64,000 bases of DNA from Planomonospora sp. ID67723 (GTDB taxonomy: Bacteria > Actinomycetota > Actinomycetes > Streptosporangiales > Streptosporangiaceae): positions 834,001 to 898,000 of the forward strand of contig NZ_JABTEZ010000001.1 of assembly GCF_015711605.1 (NCBI RefSeq), written 5' to 3'. The notes under the pieces were generated by a model. It saw only the letters and a program-made list of their open reading frames with translations. It had not been told where the DNA came from and searched no databases. The translations under genes and the position numbers were made by a program. Position 1 is the first letter of the stretch. The number at the start of each line of letters is the position of its first letter. Below are positions 24,242-33,794 of the stretch, in pieces.

Positions 24242-25768
24242 GTGCCCGAGGGTCGCTCTCCGTCCATCGCGCGCCGTCTACCTCCGAGTGAGGCGACAGG
24301 CCGCTGGACCGGCGCGCGCCACGGCCTGGCCAAGGCCTACGGCCAGACCGACCTCATCGTCCTCGGCGTCGGTGTCATGATCGGCGCGGGCATCTTCAGC
24401 CTCGCCGGCCGCCAGGCGGCCACCATGGCCGGGCCCGGCGTGATCCTCTCCTTCATGATCGCCGGAATCACGAGCCTGCTCGTGGCCTTCTGCATCGCGG
24501 AGCTGTCGTCGGCCATGCCGGCCTCCGGCAGCGCCTACACCTTCACCTACGTCATCTTCGGCGAGGTGTGGGCGTGGATCGTGGGCTGGGCGCTGGTGAT
24601 GGAGTTGCTGCTGGCCGCCGCGGTGGTCGCGCGCGCATGGTCGCTCTACGCCGCCCAGATGCTCGCGGACCTGGGCGTGCGGATCCCGGAGCCGTTCTCC
24701 GGGGTCATCGGCCAGGTCGAGGGGTTCGACCTGTTCACGCTGATCATCCTGGTGCTGCTGACCGGGGTGGTCGCGCTCGGCGCCCGGATCGGGCTGCGGG
24801 CCCTGTGGATCATCGTGGTCGCGAAGCTGCTGGCCATCGGCGCGGTCATCGTCGTCGGCGCCCTGCACTTCGACGAGGGCAACCTCGTGGCCATCCCGGC
24901 CCCGAGCTCCCCCATCGAGACGGCCGCCGGCACCCTGGACTCCCCGCTGCTCGGCATGGTCTTCGGCCAGACGACCGCGTTCGGCTGGTTCGGCATCTTC
25001 GCCGCCGCCGCCACGATCACCTTCGCCTACATCGGCTTCGACGTGGTGGCCACGGCCGCCGAGGAGGCCGAGGACGCGCCCCGGTCCGTCCCGAAGGGCA
25101 TCATCCGCAGCCTGGTCGCCACCACGGTCATCTACATCGCGGTCGCCGTCGTGATGGTCGGCATGACCCCGTACGAGAAGATCGACACCACGGCTCCGCT
25201 GGCCAGCGCCTTCCGCCAGGCCGGTGAGGGCTTCATGGTCCACGTCATCAACATCGGCGCGGTCCTCGGCCTGACCACGGTCATCCTGGTGCTGCTCGTC
25301 GGCCTGACCCGGGTGGTCTTCTCCATGGCCCGCGACGGGCTGTTCCCGCGGCCGCTGGCGAAGATCAACCGCAGCTACCACAGTCCGATCAGAGCCACCC
25401 TGATCATCGGCGCCGCCGCGATCCTGCTGGCCGAGTTCGTCCCGGTGCTCACGCTGGAGCCGCTGGTCGTGATCGGCGCCCTGTTCACGTTCCTCGCCGT
25501 GGCCGCCGGAGTGATCCGGATGCGCCGGACCATGCCCGCCCTGCCCCGCGGCTTCCGCACCCCCCTCTACCCCTACGTGCCGATCGCCTCGATCCTGGCG
25601 ACCCTGTGGCTCATGGTGAACCTCCAGGTCATCACCTGGCTGTACTTCATCGCCTGGATGGCCTTCGGGGTGCTGGTCTACCTGCTGTACGGCAGGCGCA
25701 AGAGCGTGCTCGGGGGCGGCCAGCCGCCGTTGGTCCCCGTCGACCTGAAAGGACGGCACCGCCGCTGA
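24242..25768 (+). CDS. APC-family amino acid permease
   Basis: The 508-residue transporter (GTG at 24242; VPEGRSPSIARRLP) has about twelve membrane segments. It shows the APC signatures GVGVMIGAGIFSLAGRQAA in helix 1 and AFCIAELSSAMPASGSAYTF, and AYIGFDVVATAAEEAEDAPRSVPKGI in the middle. This pattern fits the cationic amino acid transporter (CAT/YfnA-like) branch. It imports amino acids with protons or by exchange; the exact substrate is not readable. A structured leader precedes it. Confidence 0.92.
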   Translation: MPEGRSPSIARRLPPSEATGRWTGARHGLAKAYGQTDLIVLGVGVMIGAGIFSLAGRQAATMAGPGVILSFMIAGITSLLVAFCIAELSSAMPASGSAYTFTYVIFGEVWAWIVGWALVMELLLAAAVVARAWSLYAAQMLADLGVRIPEPFSGVIGQVEGFDLFTLIILVLLTGVVALGARIGLRALWIIVVAKLLAIGAVIVVGALHFDEGNLVAIPAPSSPIETAAGTLDSPLLGMVFGQTTAFGWFGIFAAAATITFAYIGFDVVATAAEEAEDAPRSVPKGIIRSLVATTVIYIAVAVVMVGMTPYEKIDTTAPLASAFRQAGEGFMVHVINIGAVLGLTTVILVLLVGLTRVVFSMARDGLFPRPLAKINRSYHSPIRATLIIGAAAILLAEFVPVLTLEPLVVIGALFTFLAVAAGVIRMRRTMPALPRGFRTPLYPYVPIASILATLWLMVNLQVITWLYFIAWMAFGVLVYLLYGRRKSVLGGGQPPLVPVDLKGRHRR

Positions 25769-25842
25769 CGGAACCCGGCCGCGCGAAGATCGGCGGTCCG
25801 GCGGCGCAAAGGTTGCGTGATTTACCTCAAGTCCTGATGTTT

Positions 25843-25925
25843 CCTGCCGAAACTCATCTCACGCTTCGAAATCGGAAGCTCACTTTCGGCAGGAGCAGAT
25901 CATGGGCGACAGATCATGGCCATAG
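25843..25925 (+). promoter_or_regulatory. SD-sequestering inverted repeat and 7-codon mini-ORF
   Basis: CCTGCCGAAA (25843-25852) pairs perfectly with TTTCGGCAGG (25884-25893), covering the first part of the AGGAG ribosome site at 25891-25895. That site best serves an ATG at 25902, which opens a 7-codon ORF (MGDRSWP) ending at 25925. The main gene starts within or just after it (ATG 25916 or 25928). Translation control by RNA folding or coupling is plausible. Confidence 0.4.
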
Positions 25926-28900
25926 GCATGGGCTCAACACGCCCCGCGAAGGCGGTCACCCGCCGACGCCGCGTGACCGCGTTGGCGATGTCCCTGGTGA
26001 TAGGTGCCACCACGTCGCTGCAGGCGCAGGCAGGACCGGCCGCCGCGGCCACCCCCGCGGCGGAGGCCGTGGCCGGGACCGCCCTGGGCGTGAACATCGC
26101 GCCGGTGCGCGACTGGACCCCCGAATGGCCCTTCGTCGACGCCTTCCGGACCTCGCGTCCGTGGATCAGCCAGCGGACGGGCGCCTCCTGGGGACAGGGG
26201 CCGGCGCTGTCCCTCGACGAGCACGGCTGGGTCCGCAGCATGGAGCCGGGGCAGTACGTCGACGCCGCCATCTTCACCAGCGGTGACTATCCGATCGGTA
26301 CGTACGCCGTCACCTGGGAGGGCACCGGCGACGTGACGTTCTTCGGCGGCGGCACGATATCCGACCGCACCGCCAACCGCTTCGAGTACAACCCCCAGAC
26401 CGCCGGGCGTGCGGACTACACCACCGGCGCCGGAGGGCGCTTCCTGCGCATCACCCGGACCGACCCGGACGACTACGTCCGCAACATCCGCGTCTGGATG
26501 CCGGGATTCGAGCAGACCGGTGAGAAGCAGGTGTTCCACCCGCAGTTCCTCGACAGCCTGAAGGGCATGAGGACGCTGCGCTTCATGGACTGGATGACCA
26601 CCAACGCCTCGCCGTACGCCGAATGGGAGGACTACCCCACCCCCGAGTCGTCGACGCAGACGCGCGGCGTGGCGGTCGAGCTCATGGTCGAGCTGGCCAA
26701 CCGCGTCGGCGCGGACCCGTGGTTCAACATGCCGCACCGGGCGACCGACGAGTTCGTCCGGTCCTTCGCCCAGGTCGTGCAGGACAGGCTGGCACCGGGG
26801 CGCAAGGCCTACATCGAGTACTCCAACGAGCTGTGGAACAGCGCCTACGCCTTCCAGCAGACCCCGTGGGTCCGCAGGACGGGCCAGGACCTCGGCCTGG
26901 CCGTGGAGCCGTGGGTGGCCGGCCAGCGCTACCAGGCACTGCGATCGGTGGAGATCTTCCGGCTCTGGCGGGAGGCGTTCGGCGCCGAGGCCGACACCCG
27001 GCTGGTGCGCGTGATGGGAGTCCAGTCCGGCAACAGCGGGGTGGCGCGCGACGTCCTCGCCTACCGGGACACCCACGAGCACGTGGACGCCATCGCCGTC
27101 GCGCCGTACTTCGACTGCGGCGACCAGTGGATCCCCGGCGACTCCCGCACCTATTTCCCCGGCCATCCCACCGTCGCCCCGTACGTCAAGGCGGGCGGCG
27201 TGGACCGCCTGCTCCAGGCCTGCCAGCACTCGATCGACACGGGAGTGCGTGAGCAGATCCTCCGCCACAAGGCACTGGCCGACCAGTACGGCCTGTCCCT
27301 GGTGGCCTACGAGGCCGGCCAGCACCTGACCGGCCTCCTGGGCACCGAGAACGACAGCGCCCTCACCGCGCTCTTCCACGCCGCCAACCGGCACCCGCGC
27401 ATGCGCGACCTGTACGCCCGGTACCTGGACCAGTGGCGCGAACTCGGCGGGGGCACCATCGCGCTGTTCCTCACCGCCGAGCACATGTCCAAGTGGGGTT
27501 CGTGGGGCCTGAGAGAGCGCATGAACCAGGCCCTGGCCGACGCGCCGAAGGCCCGCGCCGCCGACGAGTTCCTGCAGGCACTGCGCCAGCTGCCGCTTCG
27601 CGTGGCCGCGCCGACCGTCACCTCCCTGTCGCTCCGGGCGGGGCTGTCCGCCGGCGGCGCCACCGTCACCCTCAGGGGCGCCAACCTGGCCAGCACGAGC
27701 ACGGTCCGCTTCGGCGGGGTCAGCGCGCCGTTCCGCACCGCTCAGGTCAGCGGCGTCACCCACCTCGTCGTCACCACCCCCCGGTTCGACCGGGGCGGCG
27801 TCGTCGACGTGGCGGTGAGCAACCCGGCGGGCACCAGCACGCCGACGTCGGCGTCGCGGTTCACCTACCACCCGCCGCCGGTCGTGACCTCGCTCAGCCC
27901 TTCGACCGCACTGACGGTCGGCGGCACCACCGTCACCCTCACCGGCACGGCGCTGACCGGCACCACCGAGGTGCGCATCGGCGCGGTCGCCGCCCCGTCG
28001 GTCCGGGTGCTGTCACCGACCTCGGTGCAGTTCGCGGTCCCCGCCCGTATCCAGACCGGAGGGGTCGACGTCACGGTCACCACCCCGTACGGCACCAGCG
28101 CGGTGGTGCCCGCGGGCCGGCTGACCTACGTCAACCCGCCGCGGCCGGTGGTCGCCGACCTGTCCGCCGCCTCCGGACCGGCTCAGGTTCCGACGACGGT
28201 GCTGATCAACGGATCCAACTTCCGCGGCGCCACGAGGATCACCATCGGCGTCCAGGAAGCGACGTTCACCGTCCTGTCGGACTCCCAGATCCGCGCGGTG
28301 TTCCCCCCGCAACCGCACAACACCTGGGTGAACGTGCACGTCTTCACACCCGGCGGCCACAGCGACGCCCACGCCGAGACGGACTTCCGCTACATCGCCG
28401 CGCAGGTTCCCTCCGTGACCGGCCTGTCCGCCGCCAGCGGCCAGACCCACGCCCCGCACACGGTGCTCGTCAACGGACAGGGCTTCACCTGGGCCTCACG
28501 GGTCACCGTCGGCGGTGTGACGGTGCCGTTCACGTTCGTCTCCGACACCCAGCTGCGTGCCGCCTTCCCCGCCCGCACCTCCACGGGCCTGGCCAACGTG
28601 CAGGTCAGCACTCCCGCCGGAGCCAGTCCGGTCACCCAGGCGAGCGGGTTCGCCTACACGACGCCTCCGCGGCCGGTCGTGTCCAGGCTGTCGGCCACCC
28701 GAGGACTGACCGCCGCCCGCACCCCGGTGACGATCGAGGGGACCGGTTTCACCGCCGCCTCCAAGGTGAGCGTGGGAGGCGTCTCCGTGGCGTTCACCCG
28801 CGTCTCGGACACCCGGCTCAGCCTGGTCCTCCCCATCAGGGCCGCAGGGACCGCCTATCTTCAGGTCACCACACCGGGGGGCACCAGCGCCACCGGCAAC

Positions 28901-28933
28901 GGCACGGCCTTCACCTGGGTGAGGTCCCTGTGA
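25916..28933 (+). CDS. Secreted glycoside-hydrolase-like protein with five TIG repeats
   Basis: The 1005-residue exported protein starts with an Arg-rich signal region (AKAVTRRRRVTALAMSLVIG) and an Ala-rich cleavage zone near residue 45. Residues about 55-560 form a TIM-barrel-like catalytic region. Two candidate catalytic glutamates sit in clan GH-A-like contexts: E305 in EYSNELWNS and E466 in LVAYEAGQH. Residues about 565-1005 are five IPT/TIG immunoglobulin-like repeats (PTVTSLSLRAGLSAGGATV and four more), probably for surface or polysaccharide contact. The substrate is not known; plant or fungal polysaccharide is a guess. Confidence 0.8.
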   Translation: MAIGMGSTRPAKAVTRRRRVTALAMSLVIGATTSLQAQAGPAAAATPAAEAVAGTALGVNIAPVRDWTPEWPFVDAFRTSRPWISQRTGASWGQGPALSLDEHGWVRSMEPGQYVDAAIFTSGDYPIGTYAVTWEGTGDVTFFGGGTISDRTANRFEYNPQTAGRADYTTGAGGRFLRITRTDPDDYVRNIRVWMPGFEQTGEKQVFHPQFLDSLKGMRTLRFMDWMTTNASPYAEWEDYPTPESSTQTRGVAVELMVELANRVGADPWFNMPHRATDEFVRSFAQVVQDRLAPGRKAYIEYSNELWNSAYAFQQTPWVRRTGQDLGLAVEPWVAGQRYQALRSVEIFRLWREAFGAEADTRLVRVMGVQSGNSGVARDVLAYRDTHEHVDAIAVAPYFDCGDQWIPGDSRTYFPGHPTVAPYVKAGGVDRLLQACQHSIDTGVREQILRHKALADQYGLSLVAYEAGQHLTGLLGTENDSALTALFHAANRHPRMRDLYARYLDQWRELGGGTIALFLTAEHMSKWGSWGLRERMNQALADAPKARAADEFLQALRQLPLRVAAPTVTSLSLRAGLSAGGATVTLRGANLASTSTVRFGGVSAPFRTAQVSGVTHLVVTTPRFDRGGVVDVAVSNPAGTSTPTSASRFTYHPPPVVTSLSPSTALTVGGTTVTLTGTALTGTTEVRIGAVAAPSVRVLSPTSVQFAVPARIQTGGVDVTVTTPYGTSAVVPAGRLTYVNPPRPVVADLSAASGPAQVPTTVLINGSNFRGATRITIGVQEATFTVLSDSQIRAVFPPQPHNTWVNVHVFTPGGHSDAHAETDFRYIAAQVPSVTGLSAASGQTHAPHTVLVNGQGFTWASRVTVGGVTVPFTFVSDTQLRAAFPARTSTGLANVQVSTPAGASPVTQASGFAYTTPPRPVVSRLSATRGLTAARTPVTIEGTGFTAASKVSVGGVSVAFTRVSDTRLSLVLPIRAAGTAYLQVTTPGGTSATGNGTAFTWVRSL

Positions 28934-29007
28934 GCGGCTGAACACGGAGACCGCCCGCCGTCGGGTGCGTCTCTCCCCCACCGGTGACCCGGCGGCGGCC
29001 GCCGCGC

Positions 29008-29889
29008 TCATCGGACGGGCCGCTCAACGCGCCGGTCCGGCCGGTCGGCCTCCTGCGCGCCCCAGCTGCCCAGCAGCCGCAGCGAGGCCGCCGAGGGAGA
29101 GCCGGCCTCGGCGGTGTAGACGACGAGCACCTGGTCGGGGTCGTCGGGCAGGCGCAATGACTCGTAGTCCAGCACCAGCTCGCCGACCAGCGGGTTGTGC
29201 AGCACCTTGCGGCCGTTGGTCTTGTCCTTCACGTTGTGGTCGGCCCACCACCGGCGGAAGTCCTCGCTCTTGACCGACAGCTCGCCGACCAGTGCGGCCA
29301 GCTCCGGGTCATCCGGGTAGGCCCCGGCCCGCAGCCGCAGGTAGGCCACCGTCTCCTGCGCCTTGGTCCGCCAGTCGGAGAACAGCGCCCGGACGTCCTC
29401 GTTCAGGAAGATCATTCGCGCCCAGTTGCGCCCGGCCGGCGGCAGCGCGCCGAAGTCGCCGAACACCGCGGCGGCCATCCGGTTCCAGGCGAGCACGTCA
29501 CCGCGGCGCCCGATGACGTAGGCGGGGATGCCCTCGGCCATGTCCAGCAGACGCTGCAGCCCGGGTCGCACCCGCTCCGCGCGGGGCGCCGGGCGGCGCC
29601 GTGCGGGCGCCGGCCGGGCGAGGTTGCGCAGGTGCGCGCGCTCGGTCTCGTCCAGCCTCAGCGCGCGCGCCACCGCCTGCAGGACCTCCTCGGAGACGTT
29701 GTTCGTACGGCCCTGCTCCAGCCGTACGTAGTAGTCCACACTCACCCCGGCGAGCTGGGCCAGCTCCTCCCTGCGCAGTCCGGGGACACGGCGGCGGGCA
29801 CCGCCGAACGGCTGCAGCCCCACGTCCTCGGGCCGCAACCGGGCCCGGCGGGTCCGCAGAAACTCGGCCAGCTCCGCACGCTTGTTCAC
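29008..29889 (-). CDS. XRE-family regulator with MmyB-like domain
   Basis: The 293-residue regulator has an N-terminal HTH (residues about 3-80: ELAEFLRTRRARLRPEDV, then RREELAQLAGVSVDYYVRLEQGRTNNVSEEVL). A MmyB-like ligand domain follows (IPAYVIGRRGDVLAWNRMAAAVFGDF, then WADHNVKDKTNGRKVLHNPLVGELVLDYESL). The GTG at 29889 is chosen from the usual family start. It is divergent from an SDR gene 158 bp away, and regulators of this family commonly control such a divergent oxidoreductase. Confidence 0.92.
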   Translation of the reverse strand: MNKRAELAEFLRTRRARLRPEDVGLQPFGGARRRVPGLRREELAQLAGVSVDYYVRLEQGRTNNVSEEVLQAVARALRLDETERAHLRNLARPAPARRRPAPRAERVRPGLQRLLDMAEGIPAYVIGRRGDVLAWNRMAAAVFGDFGALPPAGRNWARMIFLNEDVRALFSDWRTKAQETVAYLRLRAGAYPDDPELAALVGELSVKSEDFRRWWADHNVKDKTNGRKVLHNPLVGELVLDYESLRLPDDPDQVLVVYTAEAGSPSAASLRLLGSWGAQEADRPDRRVERPVR

Positions 29890-30046
29890 GGCCTTCAGTA
29901 TGGGCGCTCGCGCGGGCCTCATCCTGGTTCTGCCAGACCCAGGTTCGCCGGACCCCGGCGAGCGGCGCCCTGGTTCGTGCCCGGCGGCTCTTGCAGCATG
30001 GTCCCCGCCGACGAGAACACCCGATGTCCGAAGGAAACCCGACGCC

Positions 30047-30823
30047 ATGACCGTCACCGCTGTACAGACCGCCGCCACCCTGCCCCTCACCGGCCGCATC
30101 GCCGTCGTGACCGGAGCATCGAGCGGGATCGGCGCCGCCACCGCCCGGCTGCTGGCCGCCCGGGGTGCCCGGGTGGCACTGCTGGCCCGCCGCGTCGACC
30201 GGCTCGACGGCCTCGCCGCCGAGCTGGGGGAGGCGGCGCTGCCGGTCCGGGTCGACGTCGCCGACCCCGCCTCGGTTCAGGAGGGAACGGCCTTGATCAC
30301 AGAGAGGCTCGGCCGGGTCGACCTGGTGGTCAACAACGCCGGCGTGATGCTGGCCGCGCCCTTCGCCGACCGCCGCACCGGCGACTGGCAGCGCATGATC
30401 GACACCAACCTCACCGGCGCGCTGCGCGTGGTCGACGCCTTCCTGCCCGACCTGCTGGCCGCCGCGGCCGACGGCCGTACCGCCGACCTGGTCAACATCT
30501 CCTCGATCGCGGCCCACGCCGTCTTCCCGAGCTTCGCGGTCTACTGCGCGACGAAGGCCGCGCTGTCCCACTTCTCCCGCAACCTGCGCACCGAGCTCGG
30601 CCCGCGCAAGGTTCGCGTGACCAGCATCGAGCCCGGCCTGGTCGCCACCGAACTGCAGGGACACCTCGACCACCCGGACGTGAACGCGGTGATCGACGAC
30701 TGGCGCAAGGCCTTCGACTGGCTGTCGGACGCCGACCTGGCGGAGCTGATCGCCTTCACCGTCGCGCGCCCCCGGCACGTCAACTTCCCGCAGATCGTGG
30801 CCATGCCCACCGAGCAGGTGTGA
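30047..30823 (+). CDS. Short-chain dehydrogenase/reductase
   Basis: The 258-residue classical SDR has the NADP-type Rossmann motif TGASSGIG, NNAG, and the catalytic set with ISSIAAH (Ser), YCATK (Tyr and Lys) and DTNLTG. It resembles the clavulanate-dehydrogenase-like group of actinomycete SDRs. The substrate is unknown. ATG at 30047 follows AAGGAAA. Its neighbour, the divergent MmyB-type regulator, probably represses it. Confidence 0.92.
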   Translation: MTVTAVQTAATLPLTGRIAVVTGASSGIGAATARLLAARGARVALLARRVDRLDGLAAELGEAALPVRVDVADPASVQEGTALITERLGRVDLVVNNAGVMLAAPFADRRTGDWQRMIDTNLTGALRVVDAFLPDLLAAAADGRTADLVNISSIAAHAVFPSFAVYCATKAALSHFSRNLRTELGPRKVRVTSIEPGLVATELQGHLDHPDVNAVIDDWRKAFDWLSDADLAELIAFTVARPRHVNFPQIVAMPTEQV

Positions 30824-30992
30824 GGCGATCTCACGGGAACGGCACACGGCACCGCTCCGGCCTGCGCCACGGGCCTGAGAGCTTCGGCCGTCCGGCGGCC
30901 ATGGTGCCGACGCCCGCCTGCGCCGCGCCGCCGTGGCCGGACGGCACTGCGCAGGCGAATCGGCACCTCATGATCCGGCCGCCGGGTGGACC

Positions 30993-31736
30993 CTAGATCC
31001 TTCGGGCGTCGAGCACGCTCTTCAGGAACTCGCGGGTCCTGGGCTCCGCGGGGTCGGTGAAGATCTGTTCGGGGGTGCCGCGCTCCAGGAGCACGCCGTC
31101 GTCGAGGAAGCAGACGGTGTCCGCGATCTCCCGGCAGAAACCCATCTCGTGGGTGGTCAGGATCATCGTCATCCCGCCTTCCTTGAGCTCCCTGATGACC
31201 CCGAGCACCTCCGTGACCAGCGCCGGGTCGAGCGCCGAGGTGACCTCGTCCAGCAGCATGAGGCGGGGCTGGGTGGCCAGTGCCCGGATGATGGCGACGC
31301 GCTGCTGCTGGCCGCCGGAGAGCCGGTCGGGGTAGGCGGCGGCCTTGTCCGACAGGCCGAACCTGGCCAGCAGGTCGCGGGCCTGCTCCTCCGCCTCGGC
31401 CCGGCCGACCCCGTGCACCTTGCGCGGGGCCAGCGTGATGTTGTCCAGCACGGTCATGTGCGGGAACAGGTTGAACGCCTGGAAGACGATGCCCATGCGC
31501 TTGCGCACGTCGTCGGCGTTCGCCCGGACGTCGGTGATCTCGACGCCGTCCAGGTAGATCGCGCCGTCGTCGACGGTCTCCAGCAGGTTCACGCAGCGCA
31601 GCAGCGTGGACTTGCCCGAGCCGGAGGCGCCGATCAGGCAGACCACCTCGTGCGCCTCGACCGCCAGGTCGATCCCGCGCAGCACGCTGGTGCCGTGGTA
31701 GTCCTTCCAGACGTCCTCGATGGTCAGCAGGCTCAC
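30993..31736 (-). CDS. Polar amino acid ABC importer, ATPase
   Basis: The 247-residue ATPase drives import. It has Walker A (GASGSGKSTLL), Q-loop FQAFNLFPHMTVLDN, signature LSGGQQQRVAIIRAL, Walker B LMLLDEVTSALDP and H-loop TTHEMGFC, the GlnQ/HisP-type set. The GTG at 31736 follows AGGAGGTGAG and is preferred to the upstream ATG. It is the last gene of the binding protein-permease-ATPase operon. Confidence 0.95.
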   Translation of the reverse strand: MSLLTIEDVWKDYHGTSVLRGIDLAVEAHEVVCLIGASGSGKSTLLRCVNLLETVDDGAIYLDGVEITDVRANADDVRKRMGIVFQAFNLFPHMTVLDNITLAPRKVHGVGRAEAEEQARDLLARFGLSDKAAAYPDRLSGGQQQRVAIIRALATQPRLMLLDEVTSALDPALVTEVLGVIRELKEGGMTMILTTHEMGFCREIADTVCFLDDGVLLERGTPEQIFTDPAEPRTREFLKSVLDARRI

Positions 31737-31768
31737 CGGCTCACCTCCTCCCTCGGAGCGGTCGCGTT

Positions 31769-32614
31769 TCACTGGCCGCGCCGCCTCTGCGACCGGGCCG
31801 CCAGGTAGTCGGTGAGGCGGGCCATCGGGATGGTGAGCAGGACGAACAGCAGCGCCGCGGCCAGGTATGGGGTGTAGTTGAACTTGCTCGCCGCATAGAT
31901 CTGCGCCTGGCGCAGCGCCTCGATCACCCCGATGGTCGAGACCAGGGCGGTGTCCTTCTGGAGCGAGACGAAGTCGTTGAGCAGCGGCGGCACGACCCGG
32001 CGCCAGGCCTGGGGCAGGACCACGTAGCGCATGGTCTTGCCGTGGCTCAGCCCGAGCGAGCGGGCCGCGGCCCGCTGGCTCGGGTGGACCGAGTCGATGC
32101 CCGCCCGGAACACCTCGGCGACGTACGCCCCGTAGGCGAGGGTGAGGGCGATGACGCCCAGCGTGACCTCGTCCTTCGGCGCCCCCTGCAGGTTGAGCGC
32201 GGGCACGCCGAACCCGACCAGGAGGATCACCAGGAGGGTCGGCACCCCCCGGAACACGTCGGTGTAGGCCACCGCCAGGGCTCGCAGCGGGAAGAAGACC
32301 GGTGCCCGGAGGTTGCGCGTCAGCGCGACGAGCAGGCCGAGGAGCAGGATGAGCGGCTCGGCGATCAGGAAGATCTGGACGTTCGTCCAGAATCCGTCGA
32401 GCACGTCGGGCCAGGCCCTGGCGAACGCCTCGGGATTGAAGAACGAGTCCTGGACCCGCGGCCAGCCCGGCGAGCCGGTGACCGCCACGGCCGCCGCCCC
32501 GAGGAAGACGATCGTGGAGACCGTGGCGATCGTGCCCGACCGCACGGCCCGGGTACGGCGCAGCCGCTCGCGCCGGAGCTGGCGCTCGCTCCTGACCCGG
32601 GTGACCTCGCTCAC
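31769..32614 (-). CDS. Polar amino acid ABC importer, permease
   Basis: The 281-residue HisM-type permease has a basic N-terminal tail of about 25 residues, about five membrane helices and the coupling loop RSLGLSHGKTMRYVVLPQAWRRVVPPLLND (the EAA-like motif). The start is GTG at 32614. A single permease gene means that it probably forms a homodimer. It sits between the binding-protein and ATPase genes. Confidence 0.95.
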   Translation of the reverse strand: MSEVTRVRSERQLRRERLRRTRAVRSGTIATVSTIVFLGAAAVAVTGSPGWPRVQDSFFNPEAFARAWPDVLDGFWTNVQIFLIAEPLILLLGLLVALTRNLRAPVFFPLRALAVAYTDVFRGVPTLLVILLVGFGVPALNLQGAPKDEVTLGVIALTLAYGAYVAEVFRAGIDSVHPSQRAAARSLGLSHGKTMRYVVLPQAWRRVVPPLLNDFVSLQKDTALVSTIGVIEALRQAQIYAASKFNYTPYLAAALLFVLLTIPMARLTDYLAARSQRRRGQ

Positions 32615-32672
32615 GCGTGCCCTCTCTCCGGCCGGGGCCGCCGGGGGCCCGCCGATCCGGTGATCCGGCGGC

Positions 32673-33551
32673 TCACTTCAGCTCCGGGGCACCCGCGGCC
32701 GCGCTGAGCCACTGCTCCTCGATCTTCGCCAGCTCGCCGGAGGACTTCAGCTTGCCGATGGCCTCGTTGACGCAGGAGACCAGAGCGTTGCCCTTCTCGA
32801 AGACCAGGCCGAACTCCTCGGACGTGCTGCCGGTCGCGTCGAACTGTCCGACGATCTTGGAGTTCTCGACCTGCGCGGCGGTGACGTAGAACGCGGTCGG
32901 CAGGTCCACCACGATGGCGTCCACCTGCTTGTTCTTCAGCGCGTTCACCGCGTCGACCTGCTGGCTGTAGACCTTGGGCTGGGTGGAGGGCTGGATGACG
33001 TCCTTGACCGCCTGGAGACTGGTGGTGCCGACCTGGACGCCGATCGTGGCGTCCTTCAGCGAGGCGAGGTCCGCGGCCGCGGCGAACTTCGAGCCCTCGA
33101 CGGCGACGACGGCCTGCTTGGCCGTGTAGTAGCCCTGGCTGAAGTCGACGGCCTTGGCCCGGTCCGGGGTGATGGAGACCTGGTTGATGTCGAAGTCGAA
33201 CTTCTTGGCACCGGGGGCGAAGGCGGTGTCGAACGCCACGGTCTCCCAGACGACCTCGTCCTTGGTGAACCCGAGCTGTGCGGCGACGGCGTAGGCGACG
33301 GCGCTCTCGAAGCCCTCGCCGCTGGCGGGGTTGTCATCCTTGAACCAGGGCTCGTAGGCGGGCTTGTCCGTGCCGACGGTCAGCTTGCCCGGGGTCTTCA
33401 GCGGGAGCCGGTCCTTGGCGCAGGCCGCCGGGGCCGACGAGCCCGCCGGTCCGGAGGGGCTCGCCTGGGTCGTCGGCTCCGAGGCCGGCGCGCAGGCGGC
33501 CACAGCCACCGTGAGGGCGCCGAGCGCGAGCAGCGTCGAAGGACGGAGCAT
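32673..33551 (-). CDS. Polar amino acid ABC importer, substrate-binding lipoprotein
   Basis: The 292-residue lipoprotein has a signal ending in VAVAAC at Cys20, the lipid-anchor site, a Ser/Thr/Pro linker, and a periplasmic-binding-protein fold of SBP family 3 (KLTVGTDKPAYEPWF, then SITPDRAKAVDFSQGYYTAKQAVVA, DAIVVDLPTAFYV). It captures a polar amino acid outside the cell. It is the first gene of the operon, so the 240-bp gap up to rplI should contain its promoter. Confidence 0.95.
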   Translation of the reverse strand: MLRPSTLLALGALTVAVAACAPASEPTTQASPSGPAGSSAPAACAKDRLPLKTPGKLTVGTDKPAYEPWFKDDNPASGEGFESAVAYAVAAQLGFTKDEVVWETVAFDTAFAPGAKKFDFDINQVSITPDRAKAVDFSQGYYTAKQAVVAVEGSKFAAAADLASLKDATIGVQVGTTSLQAVKDVIQPSTQPKVYSQQVDAVNALKNKQVDAIVVDLPTAFYVTAAQVENSKIVGQFDATGSTSEEFGLVFEKGNALVSCVNEAIGKLKSSGELAKIEEQWLSAAAGAPELK

Positions 33552-33748
33552 GACGAACCTCCACGTAGAGCGATGATTCACGAATTCTATGTATCCCTGC
33601 AGGACCTCGGCGGCCGGTACCCCGTGCCGGGAACGGGATGAGCGGCTCGCCGTAGGAGACGCGGGCGCATCGCGGCTCGCCGTGGGAGCACGGGCACATC
33701 GCCAGGAGCACGGCGGCCGCCGTACCGGGAGTGGGGGGAGACGACGAA

Positions 33749-33779
33749 GGCCCTCCCCCGGAGCGACCGGGGAAGGGCC
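33749..33779 (-). terminator. Terminator of the rpsF-ssb-rpsR-rplI operon
   Basis: A 13-bp stem (arms at 33749-33761 and 33767-33779, one G-U pair in the minus-strand RNA) with a 5-nt loop lies just past the rplI stop. Confidence 0.65.
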
Positions 33780-33794
33780 CTGCAACGCTGCCGA

